Assembly (NCBI RefSeq): GCF_023101185.1
Contig: NZ_CP078077.1
Location: 2,943,630-3,007,629, forward strand
DNA from: Microbacterium galbinum
Lineage (GTDB): Bacteria > Actinomycetota > Actinomycetes > Actinomycetales > Microbacteriaceae
Length of the DNA stretch: 64,000 bases
Reading direction: 5' to 3'
In this document: piece by piece, positions 35,667 to 44,931 of the stretch
Layout of the letters: each line of letters starts with the position of its first letter
How positions within the stretch are numbered: the stretch's first letter is position 1
The notes under the pieces: generated by a model
Database searches by the model: none
Told to the model about the DNA's origin: nothing
What the model saw: the letters and a program-made list of their open reading frames with translations, nothing else
Position numbers and translations under genes: made by a program

Positions 35667-36658
35667 TGGCCGCCCGTATTCCCGCCGAGGAGCGCCTGAC
35701 GAATCTCGTCGTGGCTCTCATGGCGACGGAGATCGGGCTCACGAAGCAGCAGATCCTCGACAACGTCTCCGGGTACCGCCAGCGCGCGGATGCCGGGACG
35801 CGGTCGGATGCCCTCGAGAAGATGTTCGAGCGCGATAAGGACGAACTCCGCTCGCTCGGTGTGCCCGTCGAGACGATCGGCGACGCCGCAGACCCGAACG
35901 ATCTGCGTGAGGCGCGCTACCGGATTCCGCAGGCGGAGTACGACCTGCCGAGCGACATCGACTTCACGCCCGCCGAACTCGCCGTGCTGCGTCTCGCGGG
36001 CAGCGTGTGGAGCGCGGAATCCGCATCGGGCGATGCGCAGTCCGGTGTCCGGAAGATCCGCGCCCTCGGGATCGACGGTGACGAGCCGATCATCGGGTTC
36101 GCGCCGCGAATCACGGCGCGGGATGCCGCGTTCGGTCCGCTCCAGGAGGCGATCGAGAAGAGCCGGGTCGTCGCTTTCGACTACCTGAAGCCGGGGGAGG
36201 ATGCTCCTCGTCGTCGCCGGGTCCAGCCGCTCGCGCTGGTGGACTACGAGGCGCGCTGGCACGTGTTCGGCATCGACATCGACGCCGCCGGCGACCGTAC
36301 GTTCCTGCTCAGCCGCATCGTCGGGGATGTGACGGTGACCGCGACGACCTTCGACCCCGTCCTGCGAGACGGAGCGGGTGACCGCGCGCTCGCGGGACTC
36401 GAGGAGGTGGCGTCCCAGAACTCCGCTCTGCTCGAGATCACTCCGGGTACGGAGGCGTCTCTGCGGCTCGGGCGGAGGGCGGTCCCGGCGGTCCAGGGCA
36501 TCCGCGTCCCCTTCGTCGATGTCCACATCCTCGCCGACGAGCTCGCCTCGTACGGCCCCGAGGTGCGTGTGGTCGAGCCCGATGAGCTCCGCGACGCGGT
36601 GGTGTCGCGTCTCCGCGCGGTCGCCGAGGCTCACGCCGAGCGGGAGGTCCGCCGATGA
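35666..36658 (+). CDS. pafB: WYL-domain DNA-damage response regulator PafB
   Basis: The 330-residue protein has an N-terminal winged helix-turn-helix (ERLTNLVVALMATEIGLTKQQIL), a middle linker with FTPAELAVLRLAGSVW, and a WYL/WCX region (RRRVQPLALVDYEARWHVFG). PafB and PafC form a heteromer that activates the LexA/RecA-independent DNA damage response in mycobacteria. ATG 35666 is used; a GTG one codon earlier is possible. The longer frame to 35492 is a shadow of the FKBP gene. Coupled to pafC. Confidence 0.92.
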   Translation: MAARIPAEERLTNLVVALMATEIGLTKQQILDNVSGYRQRADAGTRSDALEKMFERDKDELRSLGVPVETIGDAADPNDLREARYRIPQAEYDLPSDIDFTPAELAVLRLAGSVWSAESASGDAQSGVRKIRALGIDGDEPIIGFAPRITARDAAFGPLQEAIEKSRVVAFDYLKPGEDAPRRRRVQPLALVDYEARWHVFGIDIDAAGDRTFLLSRIVGDVTVTATTFDPVLRDGAGDRALAGLEEVASQNSALLEITPGTEASLRLGRRAVPAVQGIRVPFVDVHILADELASYGPEVRVVEPDELRDAVVSRLRAVAEAHAEREVRR

Positions 36659-37674
36659 GTGCGAAGAAGCCGTTGCTCGCCGGTGATCGGGTGCGTCTGT
36701 ACCTGACCCTCGTGCCGTACCTTCTCGAACACGGACAGGTCTCCCTGGCCGAGGCATCCGCGGAGTTCGGCGTGACCCCGCGCGAGATGCGGGCGATGGT
36801 CGAGAAGCTGACCGTCATCGGCCTTCCCGGCGAAGCCGGGTTCTGGCAGCAGCCGCAGGAGATGTTCGACATCAACTGGGATCTGCTCGACCAGGAAGAC
36901 GTCATCGAGATCACGAACGACGTCGCGCTGCGCCGTGTGCCGCGGTTCACGGCGCGCGAAGCGGCAGCACTGCTCGCCGGGCTGCAGATGGTCGCTGCGG
37001 TGCCCGCGGTCTCGGACTCGGGGCTCGTCGCCGGTCTCATCTCGAAGCTCTCCCGAGGAGCGGCCGACGCTCCCGCCGAGGTGGTCATCGCGCCCACCGC
37101 GGTCGACGAGGTGCGCGAGGCGGTGTCCCGTGGGGTGCAGGAGGGGCGCGCGATCTCGTTCACCTATCAGGCGCCCGACGCGCAGCCGACCACGCGCACG
37201 GTCGATCCGGTGCAGATCCTGATCACCAACGGCCAGTGGTATCTGCAGGGATGGTGTCATCTGCGTCAGGCGATGCGCACCTTCCACCTCGACCGGGTGA
37301 GCCGCCCGCAGCTGACCGACATCCCGATCACGCACGCGGGCGAGCACGTCCCCGAGGCATTCGCCGAGGTGGCGGACGACCGCGAGGTCACCGTGCGCGT
37401 TCCCGAACGACTCGCTCCGCTCCTGGGTGGGCTTCTCTCCGCGGATGAGGTCGAGACCCTCGATGGCGTGGTCACGGCGCACCTGCACCTCGCAGATCCG
37501 CGCGGTATCAAGCGCATCGCGGCCCGTTTCGGGGGAGCGCTCGAGGTGCTCGAGCCCGGCATCGCGCGCGCGGCGACCCGGGAATGGGCGTCTGCGGGAC
37601 TCGCGCTCTACCACCGCCCATCCACAGCACAGCCGGGTAGACTGGCGGAATCGCCCACCGACGACGGGAACTAG
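36655..37674 (+). CDS. pafC: WYL-domain DNA-damage response regulator PafC
   Basis: Partner of PafB, 339 residues: an HTH part ([33 protein letters not shown]), a linker with [18 protein letters not shown], and a WYL domain with [35 protein letters not shown]. The ATG overlaps the pafB stop by four bases. The pair sits upstream of tatA-tatC-helY as in other actinobacteria, although the Pup ligase gene pafA that gives the locus its name is absent. Confidence 0.92.
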   Translation: MSAKKPLLAGDRVRLYLTLVPYLLEHGQVSLAEASAEFGVTPREMRAMVEKLTVIGLPGEAGFWQQPQEMFDINWDLLDQEDVIEITNDVALRRVPRFTAREAAALLAGLQMVAAVPAVSDSGLVAGLISKLSRGAADAPAEVVIAPTAVDEVREAVSRGVQEGRAISFTYQAPDAQPTTRTVDPVQILITNGQWYLQGWCHLRQAMRTFHLDRVSRPQLTDIPITHAGEHVPEAFAEVADDREVTVRVPERLAPLLGGLLSADEVETLDGVVTAHLHLADPRGIKRIAARFGGALEVLEPGIARAATREWASAGLALYHRPSTAQPGRLAESPTDDGN

Positions 37675-37676
37675 AG

Positions 37677-37916
37677 ATGTTTGCTGGACTGCAGGGGTGG
37701 CACCTCCTGATCGTGCTCGCCGTGATCCTCCTCCTTTTCGGCGCGGCAAAGCTGCCCGCCCTCGCGAAGAGCGTCGGCCAGTCGGCCCGCGTCTTCAAGG
37801 GAGAGATGAAGGCGATGAAGGAAGAAGACGGTCCGGCGGCCGCGGAGAACGCGGCAGTGGACCCGACCACGGTGAAGAACTCGGGCTCAGAACCTGAGAC
37901 TCCGCCGCGCGCCTGA
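37677..37916 (+). CDS. tatA: Twin-arginine translocase subunit TatA
   Basis: Small pore-forming subunit that exports folded proteins with TatC. Its 79 residues comprise one membrane helix (about 7-22, [14 protein letters not shown]), the conserved [24 protein letters not shown] amphipathic stretch, and an acidic tail. It starts two bases after the pafC stop, with GGGAAC upstream, in the same operon. Confidence 0.94.
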   Translation: MFAGLQGWHLLIVLAVILLLFGAAKLPALAKSVGQSARVFKGEMKAMKEEDGPAAAENAAVDPTTVKNSGSEPETPPRA

Positions 37917-37922
37917 CCGCTC

Positions 37923-38732
37923 GTGGCAGTGATGGACCCGGCCGCGAAGGCGAAGCCGGACCGCGACCGGCGGATGTCTCTCGGAGCGCACCTCGTCGAG
38001 TTGCGCCGCCGTCTGATGATCGCCGCCATCGCGCTGGTCGTCGGCATGGTGCTGGCGTTCATCGTCGCGGATCCGATCATCCACTTCATCACCGAGCCGA
38101 TCCGTCTCATCACCGAGAAGCGGGGCGACGACTTCAGCGCCCTCAACTTCTCGACCGTGACCTCCGCGTTCGACATGCGCATGCGCATCGCCCTGTCGAT
38201 CGGTCTCTTCGCCTCTGCACCGGTCTGGCTGTGGCAGATCTGGGCGTTCATCATGCCCGGCCTCACGCGTAAAGAGGTGCGCTACACGGTCGGTTTCGTC
38301 GCAGCCGCCGTTCCGCTTTTCCTGGGCGGGTGCTACCTCGGCGTCATGATCATGCCGCACATCATCGAGCTGATGTGGAGCTTCACGCCGGAGGGCGGGA
38401 CGAACTTCTACGCCGCCCAGGACTACTACGACTTCATCTTCAAACTGATGCTCGTGATCGGCGTCTCCTTCGTGCTGCCGGTCTTCCTCGTGGCACTGAA
38501 CTTCGCCGGCATCATGTCGGGGCGCGCGATCCTCAAGGGATGGCGCGTCGCGATCATCATCGCCACGGTCTTCGCCGCTCTCGCGACGCCGGCCGCCGAC
38601 GTGGTGAGCATGCTGATGCTCGCCGGCATCCTGATCGTCCTGTACTTCGCAGCCGCCGGTCTGTCCCTGTTGTTCGACCGGCGCAAGCGCAAGCAGGATG
38701 CTGCCGCCGGCCTCCTGCCGGACGCCGCATGA
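37923..38732 (+). CDS. tatC: Twin-arginine translocase subunit TatC
   Basis: Receptor for twin-arginine signal peptides. The 269-residue protein has six membrane segments and the signatures LGAHLVELRRRL near the N-terminus, FKLMLVIGVSFVLPVFLVAL in mid-protein and the ATPAADVVSMLML loop. GTG 37923 or ATG 37932 could start it. tatB is not present here, as is usual for this locus. The stop overlaps the helY ATG. Confidence 0.94.
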   Translation: MAVMDPAAKAKPDRDRRMSLGAHLVELRRRLMIAAIALVVGMVLAFIVADPIIHFITEPIRLITEKRGDDFSALNFSTVTSAFDMRMRIALSIGLFASAPVWLWQIWAFIMPGLTRKEVRYTVGFVAAAVPLFLGGCYLGVMIMPHIIELMWSFTPEGGTNFYAAQDYYDFIFKLMLVIGVSFVLPVFLVALNFAGIMSGRAILKGWRVAIIIATVFAALATPAADVVSMLMLAGILIVLYFAAAGLSLLFDRRKRKQDAAAGLLPDAA

Positions 38733-41203
38733 GTTCGCCGGCGGAGCGATACGCCGCTGCGCGACAGGCATCCGAGCACCCCGAGACCTCCGCGTTCGCC
38801 GCCGGCCAGCGCTTCGATCTCGATCCGTTCCAGATCGAGGGCTGCCATGCGCTCGAGCGCGGGAACAGCGTCCTGGTCGCGGCGCCGACCGGGGCCGGTA
38901 AGACGATCGTGGGCGAGTTCGCGATCCATCTCGCGATGCAGACCCCCCGCGACAAGGCGTTCTACACGACGCCGATGAAGGCGCTCTCGAATCAGAAGTT
39001 CCGCGAGCTCGTCGACGTCTACGGAGCCGACGAGGTCGGGCTGCTCACCGGTGACACCAACATCAACGGCAACGCACGCATCGTGGTGATGACCACCGAG
39101 GTGCTGCGCAACATGATCTACGCCGACTCCGCGGCGCTGCGCGACCTGCGCTACGTCGTGATGGACGAGGTGCACTACCTCGCCGATCGATTCCGTGGCG
39201 CGGTGTGGGAAGAGGTCATCATCCACCTGCCGTCGCAGGTGCGTCTCGTCTCGCTGAGTGCGACGGTCTCGAACGCCGAGGAGTTCGGCGACTGGCTCGA
39301 CACGGTGCGCGGCGACACCGAGGTGATCGTCTCGGAGATCCGCCCCGTTCCGCTGGAACAACACGTGCTCGTGCGCGACGATCTGCTGCCCCTGTTCGAC
39401 GACCGGGCGGGTGTGGCCACGGCTCAGGTGAACCAGGAGCTGATGCGCATCCGCTCGTTCACGGGCTCGCACTACGACAACAACCGTCGCGCGCAGTCCT
39501 ACGTCAGCAATCGTCACGCCGGCCGACAGGCCAAGCGCCCTCCGCGCGGAGGGCAGCGTCCGGTACGTCCGTCGAACGCGCGCCGCATCGAGCGGATCGA
39601 TCGCCCGGAGGTCATCCACCTCCTGGAACGCGCGAATCTGCTGCCGGCGATCTTCTTCATCTTCAGTCGCGTCGGCTGCGATGCCGCCGTCGCGCAGGTG
39701 CGCCGCTCGGGTATGCGTCTCACGTCGCAGGAGGAGCGCGCCGAGATCCGCGCGATCGTCGAGGAGCGCACCCGCACGCTCCAGGAGGAGGACCTCGGCG
39801 TCCTCGGCTACTGGGAGTGGCTCGACAATCTCGAGCGCGGCGTGGCCTCGCACCACGCGGGCCTGCTGCCGGCGTTCAAGGAGGTCGTCGAAGAGCTCTA
39901 CCAGCGCAAGCTCGTCAAGGTCGTCTTCGCGACCGAGACCCTCGCACTCGGCATCAACATGCCGGCGCGCACCGTCGTGCTCGAGAAGATGGAGAAGTTC
40001 AACGGCGAAGCCCGCGTCGCGATCACCTCGGGGGAGTACACGCAGCTCACCGGTCGCGCCGGGCGCCGCGGCATCGACGTCGAAGGCCACGCGGTGGTGC
40101 AGTGGACCGAGGGCATGGATCCGCAGGCCGTGGCCGCTCTCGCGTCGCGGCGCACCTACCCGCTGAACTCGAGCTTCCGGCCGACGTACAACATGGCCGT
40201 GAACCTCATCGACCTGTTCGGCAAACCGCGAGCCCGCCAGATCCTCGAGTCGTCGTTCGCGCAGTTCCAGGCCGATCGCGCCGTGGTCGGTCTCGCCCGC
40301 CAGGTGCGCGAGGCCGAGGTGTCGCTCGCGGGCTACGAGAAGTCGATGTCGTGCGAGCACGGTGATTTCGTGGAGTACTCCACGATTCGCCGCGAGCTGA
40401 GCGACCTCGAGAAGAAGAACCGGCAGGACTCGGGAGCCCCGCGTTCGGCCCGCGACAAGCGGCTGAAGCGCATCCAGCAGCTCCGCACGAAGATGCAGCG
40501 GCACCCGTGCCACAGTTGCCCGGATCGCGAAGCGCACGCCCGGTGGGCGGAGCGCTACTGGAAGCTGAAGCGTCAGACCGACCGCATCCGCCGTCAGATC
40601 GAGACCCGCACCGGAACGGTGGCCCGTGTCTTCGACCGCGTGGTCGAGGTGCTCGAGACGCTCGACTACCTGCGCTCCGACGGCGACGAGATGACGCTCA
40701 CCGAGGCGGGCCGCACGATGCGGCGCATCTACGGCGAGCGGGATCTGCTCGTGGCCGAGTCGTTGCGTCAGGGGCTGTGGTCGGGCCTCGACGCGCCCTC
40801 GCTCGCGGCCATGGCCTGTTGCCTGGTCTACGAACCGCGGCGCGATGAGGCGAACTCGGGGGAGCGCGGTCTTCCGCGCGGCGCGTTCCGTGCCGCATAC
40901 GAGAAGACGACGGCGCTCTGGGCCGTCCTCGATGATCTGGAACAGGATCACCACCTTCCCGGCTCCGAGCCGCTCGCCGCCGGCCTCGCCGGGGCGATGC
41001 ACTCCTGGGCTCGCGGCGGGATGCTGGATCGGGTGCTCGTCGATGCCGATATGGCGGCCGGCGACTTCGTCCGCTGGGCCAAACAGACGATCGACCTCCT
41101 CGACCAGCTCTCGATCGTCGCCGAGGACGGAGCGCTCGCCCGCACGGCCCGCACGGCGCTCGACGGCGTGCGCCGCGGCATCGTCGCCTACTCCTCGATG
41201 TGA
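38729..41203 (+). CDS. helY: Ski2/Mtr4-like DEAD/DEAH helicase HelY
   Basis: Probable RNA helicase, 824 residues. Motif I APTGAGKT (about 51-58), Ia TTPMKALSNQKF, II DEVHY, III SLSATVSN, then GVASHHAGLLPAFKEVVEELY, V ATETLALGINMPAR and VI QLTGRAGRRGID. The C-terminal DSHCT-type domain follows, with CHSCPDREAH before a helical region. A basic insertion (RQAKRPPRGGQRPVRPSN, about 267-284) lies between the RecA domains. It is conserved downstream of tatC across actinobacteria. ATG 38729 overlaps the tatC stop. Confidence 0.93.
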   Translation: MSSPAERYAAARQASEHPETSAFAAGQRFDLDPFQIEGCHALERGNSVLVAAPTGAGKTIVGEFAIHLAMQTPRDKAFYTTPMKALSNQKFRELVDVYGADEVGLLTGDTNINGNARIVVMTTEVLRNMIYADSAALRDLRYVVMDEVHYLADRFRGAVWEEVIIHLPSQVRLVSLSATVSNAEEFGDWLDTVRGDTEVIVSEIRPVPLEQHVLVRDDLLPLFDDRAGVATAQVNQELMRIRSFTGSHYDNNRRAQSYVSNRHAGRQAKRPPRGGQRPVRPSNARRIERIDRPEVIHLLERANLLPAIFFIFSRVGCDAAVAQVRRSGMRLTSQEERAEIRAIVEERTRTLQEEDLGVLGYWEWLDNLERGVASHHAGLLPAFKEVVEELYQRKLVKVVFATETLALGINMPARTVVLEKMEKFNGEARVAITSGEYTQLTGRAGRRGIDVEGHAVVQWTEGMDPQAVAALASRRTYPLNSSFRPTYNMAVNLIDLFGKPRARQILESSFAQFQADRAVVGLARQVREAEVSLAGYEKSMSCEHGDFVEYSTIRRELSDLEKKNRQDSGAPRSARDKRLKRIQQLRTKMQRHPCHSCPDREAHARWAERYWKLKRQTDRIRRQIETRTGTVARVFDRVVEVLETLDYLRSDGDEMTLTEAGRTMRRIYGERDLLVAESLRQGLWSGLDAPSLAAMACCLVYEPRRDEANSGERGLPRGAFRAAYEKTTALWAVLDDLEQDHHLPGSEPLAAGLAGAMHSWARGGMLDRVLVDADMAAGDFVRWAKQTIDLLDQLSIVAEDGALARTARTALDGVRRGIVAYSSM

Positions 41204-42738
41204 CCGGGGCGAACATGGCTGAACGCATGATTCGACCGCGCCCGCTCCTGCCGTTGTGGGCGGCGTCGATCGCGGCCGCCGCCGCGGCGCTGCTCATGAA
41301 TCTCGCCTACCCGGCGGCCGCGATCTGGGTTCTCGCGTTCCCGGCGACCGCGCTGCTGCTGCTGGCGTTGATCGGCCGCCGCGCGGGCGGAGCGCTGCTG
41401 GTCGGCCTGGTCTACGGCATCCTGTTCTTCGCTCTTCTGGTGTCGTGGACCTCGAGGTATCTGGGCCCGGTTCCCTGGGCTGCTCTCAGCGTCCTCGAGG
41501 GCGGCCTGACGGCTCTCGCCCTCATCCCGATCACCCTCGCCTACCGGTGGATCCCTCGCGCGCTTCCCGGCGCCTGGGGGCGGATGCTGGTGCTCCCGGT
41601 CGTCGTCGCAGCCCTCTGGGTCGGCCGGGAGGTCTTCGTCGGCTCCTGGCCCTATGGCGGCTTCCCGTGGGCACGGATCGGGATGAGTCAGGCCGAGAGC
41701 CCGCTCGCTCCGGTGTCGTCGTGGCTCGGCGTCGGCGGTCTCGGGTTCCTGATGGTTCTCGTCGTGGCGATGCTGATCGAAGCGGTGCGGCTGAGGCTGT
41801 GGCGGCGCCCGATGCCGCTGCTCGTTCCCGCAGCACTCGCGGTCGTGCTGCTCGCGACGCCGCAGTTCCCGACCGCTCCCGCGGGTGAGATGCGCATCGC
41901 CGCCGTGCAGGGAAACGGTCCGACCGGGTATTTCGACGAGCGCACGCCCTTCGCCGTGGTCCGCGCGCAGACCGAAGCCACCGAGCCCCTCTACGGCGAA
42001 GACGTCGACCTCCTCGTCTGGCCGGAGGGCAGCCTCGACACCGACCCCTTCCAGAACGAGACGCTCGCGCGTCAGCTGACGCTGGTCTCGACCCGGATCG
42101 ACGCGCCGGTGCTCGCGAACGCCGCGACCGCCCGCAACGACCTCTACTGGAACACGTCGATGCTGTGGACGGATGCCGGGGGAGCAGAGCAGATCCACGA
42201 CAAACGGCATCCGGTGCCCTTCGGCGAGTACGTTCCCGATCGCGACTTCTACTACGCCCTGGCCCCCGATCTGATCGGCCTCATCGGCCGCGAGTACACC
42301 CCGGGGATCAACCCGCCGCTCATGGACATCGACGGCGCCCTCGTCGGTCTCGCGATCTGCTTCGACGTCATCTACGACGACGTCATTCACGAGAGCGTGA
42401 CGGGCGGCGCCGAGGTCCTCGTGTTCCAGACCAACAACGCGGACTTCCGCGGGACCGCCGAGAATCTGCAGCAGCTCGCGTTCGCGCGGATGCGAGCGAT
42501 CGAGACCGGCCGCAGCGTCGTCAACGTCTCGACGGTGGGTACGAGCCAGATCATCCGTCCGGACGGGTCGACGATCACGAGCCTGGACGCAGATGAGGCC
42601 GGGGCGATGCTCGAAGATGTCGAGCTCCGCTCCGGCCTCACGGCGGGTGTGGTGCTGGGTCCCTGGGTGCAGCAGATCCTGCTCTGGGGTGGGCTGGGCG
42701 CGCTCGCTCTCGGGTGGTGGCGCGCTCGTCGGGCTTAG
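41200..42738 (+). CDS. lnt: Apolipoprotein N-acyltransferase
   Basis: Adds the third acyl chain to the N-terminal Cys of lipoproteins at the membrane. The 512 residues have about six N-terminal membrane segments (to about 225), a nitrilase-fold domain with the catalytic triad Glu276 (WPEGS), Lys335 (HDKRHPVPFGEYVP) and Cys387 (AICFDVIYDD), and a final membrane helix. GTG 41200 overlaps the helY stop; ATG 41215 or 41227 are alternatives. Clients visible here include the lipoproteins at 34734 and 51712. Confidence 0.93.
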   Translation: MTGANMAERMIRPRPLLPLWAASIAAAAAALLMNLAYPAAAIWVLAFPATALLLLALIGRRAGGALLVGLVYGILFFALLVSWTSRYLGPVPWAALSVLEGGLTALALIPITLAYRWIPRALPGAWGRMLVLPVVVAALWVGREVFVGSWPYGGFPWARIGMSQAESPLAPVSSWLGVGGLGFLMVLVVAMLIEAVRLRLWRRPMPLLVPAALAVVLLATPQFPTAPAGEMRIAAVQGNGPTGYFDERTPFAVVRAQTEATEPLYGEDVDLLVWPEGSLDTDPFQNETLARQLTLVSTRIDAPVLANAATARNDLYWNTSMLWTDAGGAEQIHDKRHPVPFGEYVPDRDFYYALAPDLIGLIGREYTPGINPPLMDIDGALVGLAICFDVIYDDVIHESVTGGAEVLVFQTNNADFRGTAENLQQLAFARMRAIETGRSVVNVSTVGTSQIIRPDGSTITSLDADEAGAMLEDVELRSGLTAGVVLGPWVQQILLWGGLGALALGWWRARRA

Positions 42739-43118
42739 GCCCCGATCTTCTCCCGCGTCGGGTCCTCACCGGCTCCGCGGCGCGCGCGGATGAAGGCGAG
42801 GCGCTCCTCGAGCAGTTCTTCGAGCTCGGCGCGCGTGCGGCGCTCCAGCAGCATGTCCCAGTGGGTGCGGGCGGCCTTCTCGTCGGTCGCCTCGAGCGTC
42901 ACGGCCTGGCCGTCGACGTTGAGTCGGGCGTCGGCACCGCAGGAGCGGCATTCCCAGGTCTGGGGCGGCTCGGCGTCGGCCGCGAACATCAGGTTCGTGA
43001 CGTGGCCGCAGGTGTCACAGGTATAGGTGGTCTCACGGCGCTCCATGAAAACGACGCCCTCTTCGCTCTGTAGGCTCTGGGCGCCGAGTCGGATGCCGCG
43101 CAGGCTGCGATCTGCCAT
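42735..43118 (-). CDS. rbpA: RNA polymerase-binding protein RbpA
   Basis: Binds the primary sigma factor and RNA polymerase and helps open promoters; specific to actinobacteria. The 127-residue protein has a zinc-ribbon-like core with Cys pairs (YTCDTCGH and WECRSCG), a basic linker and a C-terminal sigma-interacting helix (THWDMLLERRTRAELEELLEERLAFIRARR). It overlaps the lnt stop by four bases on the opposite strand. Widespread TANNNT promoters fit dependence on this factor, though that is inference. Confidence 0.94.
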   Translation of the reverse strand: MADRSLRGIRLGAQSLQSEEGVVFMERRETTYTCDTCGHVTNLMFAADAEPPQTWECRSCGADARLNVDGQAVTLEATDEKAARTHWDMLLERRTRAELEELLEERLAFIRARRGAGEDPTREKIGA

Positions 43119-43142
43119 TGTGTGGTCCTCTCGTCGCTGTCA

Positions 43143-43170
43143 GGTATAACGCTCCAGCCTGTGCGCTTCA
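43143..43170 (-). promoter_or_regulatory. Candidate sigma-70 promoter of rbpA
   Basis: On the minus strand TGAAGC (43165-43170) and TATACC (43143-43148) are separated by 16 bases, about 25 bases before the rbpA ATG. The -35 match is modest. Confidence 0.35.
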
Positions 43171-43223
43171 TCCACGTCCCCGGAAACTCGGCGTTATTCA
43201 CAGGGGAATCCCAGCGCGGGAGG

Positions 43224-44000
43224 TTATGAGGGCGACAGCGTGTCGAGGGCGAGATCGGCGCGATCCGAGACGATCCCATCGACGCCGAGGGCGATGAGTC
43301 GGTTCATCTCCGCGGCATCGTTCACGGTCCACACGTGCACCTCGACGCCCCGGGCATGCGCGGCGCGGAGCAGCGCGGCAGTGAGCACGGTCAACGGCCC
43401 CTGCCGCTCGGGGATCTGCAGGGCGTCGATGTCGCGGAGCACCCGTGCGGGGGAGAGGCGCAGGACGGACAGCGCGCGCACCGTCGCGATGGTTCGGCTT
43501 CCCCCCGATGTCGCGGGGCGAAGCGCGGCGCCCGCGCGGAGGACGGCGGCGACGGTCGCGCGCCGGTGGGCATCGGAGAAGCTCGTCACGAGGGTCCGAT
43601 GCGTGTGATCGGCGAGGATCGGCCCGAGGGGCTCCGCCGCGGCGGCGGTCTTCACGTCGATGTTGAAGCGCACGGTCGGGAACAGGTCGAGGGCCTCGGC
43701 GACCGTGAGGAGGCCGCCGTGATCGGCGAAGAGACGGACGAGGTCGCGGGTGCGCACCTCGCGGACCGCTCGGCGGTCGCCGGTCAACCGCTCGAGGGTC
43801 GCGTCGTGGAAGAGCACGACGTCGCCGTCGGCCGTGACCTGGCAGTCGGTCTCGACGTACTCCACCCCGGCGGCGTGCGCAGCGGCGAAGGCTGCGGCGG
43901 TGTTCTCCCAGACGCCCGAGTCCTCGCCCGCCGCGGTCACGAGACCACGGTGGGCGAGGACTCGGGGATGCCGTGCCTTCGCGAAGTACGGGTGCGTCAC
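43224..44000 (-). CDS. Glycerophosphodiester phosphodiesterase
   Basis: Hydrolyses glycerophosphodiesters to glycerol-3-phosphate and alcohol. The 258-residue TIM barrel has LAHRGL near residue 16, ENTAAAFAAAHAAGVEYVETDCQVTADGDVVLFHD with the metal and catalytic residues, FNIDVK, and a C-terminal VHVWTVND. No signal peptide. GTG 44000 overlaps the SPFH gene stop as GTGA, so it is the third gene of the NfeD-SPFH operon. Confidence 0.9.
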   Translation of the reverse strand: MTHPYFAKARHPRVLAHRGLVTAAGEDSGVWENTAAAFAAAHAAGVEYVETDCQVTADGDVVLFHDATLERLTGDRRAVREVRTRDLVRLFADHGGLLTVAEALDLFPTVRFNIDVKTAAAAEPLGPILADHTHRTLVTSFSDAHRRATVAAVLRAGAALRPATSGGSRTIATVRALSVLRLSPARVLRDIDALQIPERQGPLTVLTAALLRAAHARGVEVHVWTVNDAAEMNRLIALGVDGIVSDRADLALDTLSPS

Positions 44001-44923
44001 ACGCCCGGCGGGGGAGTGGGTGCCTGACCGGGCTTCGGCGTGAACGCACTGCCGATGCCCTTGAGAGCTTCCGTGAGTTCGCTCGGGATGATCCACAGCT
44101 TGTTGGACTGACCTTCGCTGATCTTCGGCAGCATCTGCAGGTACTGGTAGGCGAGCAGCTTGTCGTCGGGGGCGCCCTGGTGGATCGCCGTGAACACGTT
44201 CTGAATGGCCTCCGCCTCACCCTGCGCACGCAGGACCGCGGCCTGCTTGTCGCCCTCCGCGCGGAGGATCTCGGCCTGACGTGCACCTTCGGCCTCGAGG
44301 ATCGCGGACTGCTTCGTTCCCTCAGCGGTCAGGATCGCGGCGCGACGGTCACGCTCGGCGCGCATCTGCTTCTCCATCGAGTCCTGGATCGAGATGGGCG
44401 GATCGATCGCCTTCAGCTCGACGCGGCCCACGCGGATGCCCCACTTGCCGGTCGCCTCGTCGAGGACGACGCGCAGCTGACCGTTGATGTTGTCGCGGCT
44501 CGTGAGCGCCTCTTCGAGGTTGAGTCCACCGACGACGTTCCGGAGCGTCGTGGTCGTGAGCTGCTCGACGGCGCCGAGGTAGTTCGCGATCTCGTAGGTC
44601 GCGGCACGGGCATCCGTCACCTGGAAGTAGACGACGGTGTCGATGGAGACGACCAGGTTGTCCTCGGTGATGACGGGCTGGGGCGGGAACGAGACGACCT
44701 GCTCGCGCATGTCGATCAGGGGGCGCAGTCGGTCGATGAACGGCACCAGGATGTTCAGACCGGGGGTGAGGGTCTTGTGATACCGGCCGAGCCGTTCCAC
44801 GACCCCGGCCGTGGCCTGCGGGATGATGCGGATGGAACGCGCGACGGTCACCACCACGAAGATGATGACCGCGATCGCGAGGATCCAGAGGATCGCGGTG
44901 GGGATGAACGAGGCGTCGTTCAC
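43997..44923 (-). CDS. SPFH/Band 7 (stomatin-like) membrane protein
   Basis: Membrane scaffold protein of the paraslipin type, 308 residues. One N-terminal membrane segment (about 9-30), then the band 7 domain starting IRIIPQATAGVVERLGRYHKTLTPGLN, and a coiled region with repeated EAEGARQAEILRAEG units. The C-terminus is Pro-rich. GTG 44923 has an AGGAGA site; the frame upstream to 45367 is a shadow of nfeD. SPFH and NfeD proteins act as partners, which the operon supports. Confidence 0.92.
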   Translation of the reverse strand: MNDASFIPTAILWILAIAVIIFVVVTVARSIRIIPQATAGVVERLGRYHKTLTPGLNILVPFIDRLRPLIDMREQVVSFPPQPVITEDNLVVSIDTVVYFQVTDARAATYEIANYLGAVEQLTTTTLRNVVGGLNLEEALTSRDNINGQLRVVLDEATGKWGIRVGRVELKAIDPPISIQDSMEKQMRAERDRRAAILTAEGTKQSAILEAEGARQAEILRAEGDKQAAVLRAQGEAEAIQNVFTAIHQGAPDDKLLAYQYLQMLPKISEGQSNKLWIIPSELTEALKGIGSAFTPKPGQAPTPPPGV

Positions 44924-44931
44924 GGAGTCTC

